Assembly (NCBI GenBank): GCA_024278345.1
Contig: JAJRTK010000455.1
Coordinates: forward strand, 1-5,710
Reading direction: 5' to 3'
DNA from: a bacterium
GTDB lineage: Bacteria; CSSED10-310; JAJRTK01
Length of the DNA: 5,710 nucleotides
The position numbers and the translations under genes are program-made. Shown here piece by piece: positions 5,488 to 5,710 of this stretch (positions are counted from its first letter, which is position 1; each line of letters opens with the position of its first letter). The notes below the pieces were generated by a model. That model did not search any database and was not told the DNA's origin. It saw only the letters and a list, made by a program, of their open reading frames with translations.

Positions 5488-5688
5488 GGCCTCGGTCATG
5501 GTACCGGCCACCCGAAAAAAGCGCGCAGCGCACAAAGATGTGGGTCCAGGGAGCCCGCTCCCTGGCGTGGGTCTGGGAGCGGCGCTCCCAGAGGAGGTCC
5601 GGAGGCGGAGCCTCCGCCGGGTTCCAGGGCTGGAAGCCCCGGGGCGGCGTCTGAAATCTGAACCGTGGCCGGTACCATGACCGAGGCC
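5488..5688 (+). repeat. Complete 201-bp hairpin-rich element with 23-bp terminal inverted repeats
   Basis: The left end (5488-5510) is the exact reverse complement of the right end (5666-5688); the shared core is GGTACCATGACCGAGGCC. Inside are four hairpins: 5546-5554/5557-5565 (2-base gap), 5573-5580/5584-5591 (loop GGC), 5600-5606/5610-5616 (loop GGA) and 5624-5631/5635-5642 (loop GGA, one mismatch). The right 133 bp match the start of the window. Several reading frames are open through it, as expected for GC-rich DNA, but none resembles a known protein. No clear target-site duplication is visible. It lies directly upstream of the metallopeptidase-like operon. Perfect termini with no encoded transposase suggest a MITE-like element moved in trans. 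A REP/BIME-type or structured-RNA repeat is the alternative. Confidence 0.88.
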
Positions 5689-5710
5689 CTCCCAGATTCC
5701 CACGCCACCC

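Noticed and set aside
5398-5703. Open frames running through the repeat element on both strands
   Set aside because: The element is GC-rich and palindromic, so stop codons are rare in several frames. Translations are Gly/Pro/Arg/Ser low-complexity and no frame is favoured. Only the outward MTEA starts at the termini were kept, as a separate speculative finding.

Overview
The window is GC-rich bacterial DNA with four convincing protein genes and two copies of a GC-rich, hairpin-filled intergenic repeat, one at each edge. Shine-Dalgarno-like sites and the short gene spacing fit a bacterium. I could not place the organism with confidence. A member of a large-genome, repeat-rich phylum (Verrucomicrobiota, Planctomycetota, Acidobacteriota or Myxococcota type) is a guess from style, not from a marker gene. 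I saw no tRNA, rRNA, CRISPR array or transposase.

Left half, top strand: after a partial repeat copy (1-133) and a strong hairpin (167-190) come two radical SAM enzymes (238-1293 and 1486-2601), 192 bp apart. Each has the CX3CX2C cluster motif, a GGEP motif, and a C-terminal cysteine region that starts like a SPASM domain (CX12GX4C) but ends in a shortened cysteine set. They probably work in one pathway on a peptide, lipid or sugar-type substrate. No convincing substrate gene lies in the window.

Right half, bottom strand: a 665-residue protein (3352-5349) is followed after only 3 bp by a 196-residue protein (2758-3348). The large protein has a Lys/Pro-rich N-terminus, two copies of an FYARHP motif flanking twelve perfect VKTDSIA heptads, about five degenerate 37-residue helical repeats, and a HEVNH zinc-metallopeptidase motif near the C-terminus. 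The small one has a hydrophobic N-terminus, but also an internal start with a better ribosome binding site. The pair looks like a toxin/effector with a partner or immunity protein; this is inference from layout. The two gene pairs converge on a 156-bp gap (2602-2757).

Right edge: upstream of the large gene is a complete 201-bp repeat copy (5488-5688) with perfect 23-bp terminal inverted repeats enclosing four hairpins. The copy at the left edge is in the same orientation and differs from it at 5 of 133 positions. It looks like a non-autonomous, MITE- or REP-like element. The points most worth following are this element, the heptad array with only synonymous variation, and the metallopeptidase/partner pair.
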